Source: Clostridiales bacterium
Lineage (GTDB): Bacteria; Bacillota; Clostridia; Oscillospirales; Oscillospiraceae
Reading direction: 5' to 3'
DNA: 6,654 nucleotides
NCBI GenBank assembly: GCA_019418525.1
Contig: DYBS01000090.1
Span: 1,569 to 8,222 of the forward strand
The position numbers and the translations under genes are program-made. Within the stretch, counting starts at the first letter, position 1. Each line of letters starts with the position of its first letter. Below, in pieces: positions 6,495 through 6,654 of the stretch. A model generated the notes under the pieces. The model saw nothing but the letters and a program-made list of their open reading frames with translations, had not been told where the DNA came from and made no database searches.

Positions 6495-6567
6495 GAAGCA
6501 ACCGGGATAGGGGCGGGATGTTTTTGGAAGAAAAAACGGATCTTGTGGGGCTGATATTAAGCTGATG

Positions 6568-6591
6568 AAAAAAACGCCCCAATCGGGGCGT
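6568..6591 (-). terminator. Intrinsic terminator of a leftward unit beyond the right edge
   Basis: A 7-bp stem (6574-6580 with 6585-6591) has a 4-nt loop. A run of seven A (6568-6574) becomes a T7 tract on the - strand, so it terminates transcription coming from the right. It insulates the aminopeptidase promoter from the unseen upstream gene. Confidence 0.8.
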
Positions 6592-6654
6592 GGGGGTGGT
6601 GTCCTCGCCGGACGGGCCGCCTGCTCGGCGGGAGCACCGCTTTCTTTGCAAAGA
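6592..6654. other. Unassigned tail upstream of the terminator, no gene recognised
   Basis: On the - strand this 63-nt stretch lies before the terminator and should be the 3' untranslated region, or the very end, of a gene outside the window. No stop codon occurs in any - strand frame between the window edge and the terminator stem, and none of the translations looks like a known C terminus. A weak 5-bp hairpin (6617-6621 with 6627-6631) is visible. I did not match it to any structured RNA. Confidence 0.4.

Noticed and set aside
5023..6510. Long + strand reading frame opposite the aminopeptidase
   Set aside because: Antisense shadow of a gene with a complete M17 active site; its translation is Gly/His/Val-rich and has no recognisable domain.
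6427..6651. 74-codon - strand reading frame at the right edge
   Set aside because: It runs through the terminator hairpin and the aminopeptidase promoter and resembles no known protein; it is unlikely to be coding.
6643..6654. 12-bp palindrome TCTTTGCAAAGA at the right edge
   Set aside because: It is cut off by the window end, has no neighbouring copies or promoter context, and a 12-bp palindrome alone is weak evidence.

Overview
The window is about two-thirds G+C and densely coded, with strong Shine-Dalgarno sequences (GGAGG/AGGAGG), sigma-A-type promoters and compact intergenic hairpin terminators. Together with the protein family resemblances, this suggests a high-GC Clostridia chromosome, most likely an Oscillospiraceae gut bacterium of the Flavonifractor/Lawsonibacter/Intestinimonas kind. 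The taxonomic guess is inference. I see no phage, transposon, CRISPR, tRNA or rRNA sequence.

Layout from left to right: (1) the 3' end of a rightward mntP-type manganese efflux gene; (2) a bidirectional terminator; (3) a leftward cytoplasmic alpha/beta-hydrolase esterase; (4) a 205-bp divergent promoter region holding a perfect 16-bp palindrome and related half-sites; (5) a rightward ATP-grasp ligase; (6) a second bidirectional terminator; (7) a leftward two-gene operon, transcribed in the order M17 leucyl aminopeptidase then a large transglutaminase-like multidomain protein, driven by a strong promoter near the right end; (8) a leftward terminator closing a transcription unit that lies beyond the right edge.

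The esterase and ATP-grasp genes share one control region and may be co-regulated; an ATP-dependent ligase paired with an esterase suggests making and then hydrolysing or releasing a small carboxylate or peptide-like product, but the substrate is unknown. The aminopeptidase and transglutaminase-like genes are tightly coupled: the ribosome binding site of the second lies in the last codons of the first. Both lack a signal peptide, which fits cytosolic peptide or protein processing.

The most interesting items are the transglutaminase-like protein (internal duplication, a second copy lacking the catalytic Cys, and a C-terminal thioredoxin-like domain), the palindrome in the divergent promoter region, and an Asp-to-Ala change at a highly conserved position of the MntP fragment. 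I found no clear evidence of a defence or mobile system; the two paired gene sets are the best candidates for undescribed biology.
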